This document shows, in pieces, positions 7,426 through 7,524 of a DNA stretch of 7,524 nucleotides (positions are counted from its first letter, which is position 1; the number at the start of each line of letters is the position of its first letter). This DNA comes from Muribaculaceae bacterium (GTDB lineage Bacteria > Bacteroidota > Bacteroidia > Bacteroidales > Muribaculaceae), in contig JAIDPP010000082.1 of the NCBI GenBank assembly GCA_029062725.1, forward strand, positions 1-7,524, read 5' to 3'. A program made the translations under genes and the position numbers. Below the pieces are notes generated by a model. It saw nothing but the letters and a program-made list of their open reading frames with translations. It did no database searches and was not told where the DNA came from.

Positions 7426-7472
7426 TTAAATTTATTGCTGTCCGATAAAAAATTTTGAGACATGAAAAAATT

Positions 7473-7506
7473 AGGGTCGATTCCGTTTGCAGGATTCGAC
7501 CCTTTT
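7473..7506. terminator. Second hairpin, possible bidirectional terminator
   Basis: AGGGTCGA (7473-7480) pairs with TCGACCCT (7496-7503). After one T-T mismatch, TCC/GGA extends the stem, leaving a GTTTGCA loop. On the plus strand TTT follows directly; on the minus strand the stem is followed by AATTTTTTC, a better U tract. It may therefore terminate a leftward gene beyond the right edge of the window, or back up the tRNA terminator. Confidence 0.55.
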
Positions 7507-7524
7507 CGGTTATTTTGATTTCGC

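Noticed and set aside
7266..7448. 60-codon plus-strand reading frame over the tRNA
   Set aside because: It runs straight through the tRNA-Ser gene and its terminator hairpin, so it is not a protein gene.
7356..7503. TTCGA-containing similarity between the tRNA T arm (7356-7364) and the second hairpin (7494-7502) as an integration-site duplication
   Set aside because: The shared stretch is only about 6-7 bases, in a different context. No longer repeat of the tRNA 3' end occurs in the window.
7461..7517. Possible 18-codon peptide starting at ATG 7462
   Set aside because: It is built over the second hairpin and has no ribosome site or promoter. The hairpin explains the sequence better.
1..7524. 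CRISPR array, insertion sequence, phage or toxin-antitoxin content
   Set aside because: No spaced direct repeats, transposase, integrase or paired small genes were found on either strand.

Overview
The window looks like ordinary chromosomal DNA of a Bacteroidales bacterium (phylum Bacteroidota), perhaps a Muribaculaceae-type gut genome. This rests on remembered family resemblance, not a search. The support is: a GC content near 50% by eye, protein styles typical of the group (a CPA2 antiporter with C-terminal Usp-like domains, an IspB/GGPP-like prenyl synthase, an Asp/Ser-rich lipoprotein), weak purine-rich ribosome sites instead of strong Shine-Dalgarno sequences, and promoter-like TTG-N19-TAnnTTTG elements.

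Layout, left to right. Positions 1-1737 (+) hold the 3' part of a Kef-type cation:proton antiporter gene with two C-terminal RCK_C domains; its 5' end lies outside the window. It converges, with only 7 bp between stop codons, on a tightly packed minus-strand gene string. Read in its own direction (right to left), that string is polyprenyl diphosphate synthase (6444-5476), a TatD-family metal-dependent hydrolase (5479-4706, 4-bp ATGA overlap), a second CPA2 antiporter with Usp-like domains (4695-2698, 10-bp gap) and GDP-L-fucose synthase (2686-1745, 11-bp gap). A small lipoprotein of unknown function (7127-6513) precedes the string by 68 bp on the same strand and may share its transcript. At the right end, a complete tRNA-Ser(GGA) gene (7290-7377) is transcribed rightward, with a promoter-like element upstream and a strong hairpin terminator downstream. 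A second, weaker hairpin follows at 7473-7503.

Functionally the string is mixed housekeeping: isoprenoid chain synthesis (quinone or lipid-carrier precursors), a TatD nuclease/hydrolase, monovalent cation/pH homeostasis, and supply of GDP-L-fucose for surface glycans. The pathway partner of GDP-fucose synthase, GDP-mannose 4,6-dehydratase (gmd), is not in the window. No mobile element, CRISPR array, phage gene or defence-type cassette is visible, and I do not see a convincing undescribed system. The points most worth a second look are the apparent absence of the usual acidic ion-binding residue in the Usp-type antiporter, the extra membrane block in the Kef-type antiporter, and the gmd-less fucose synthase placed between two antiporters of different regulatory type.
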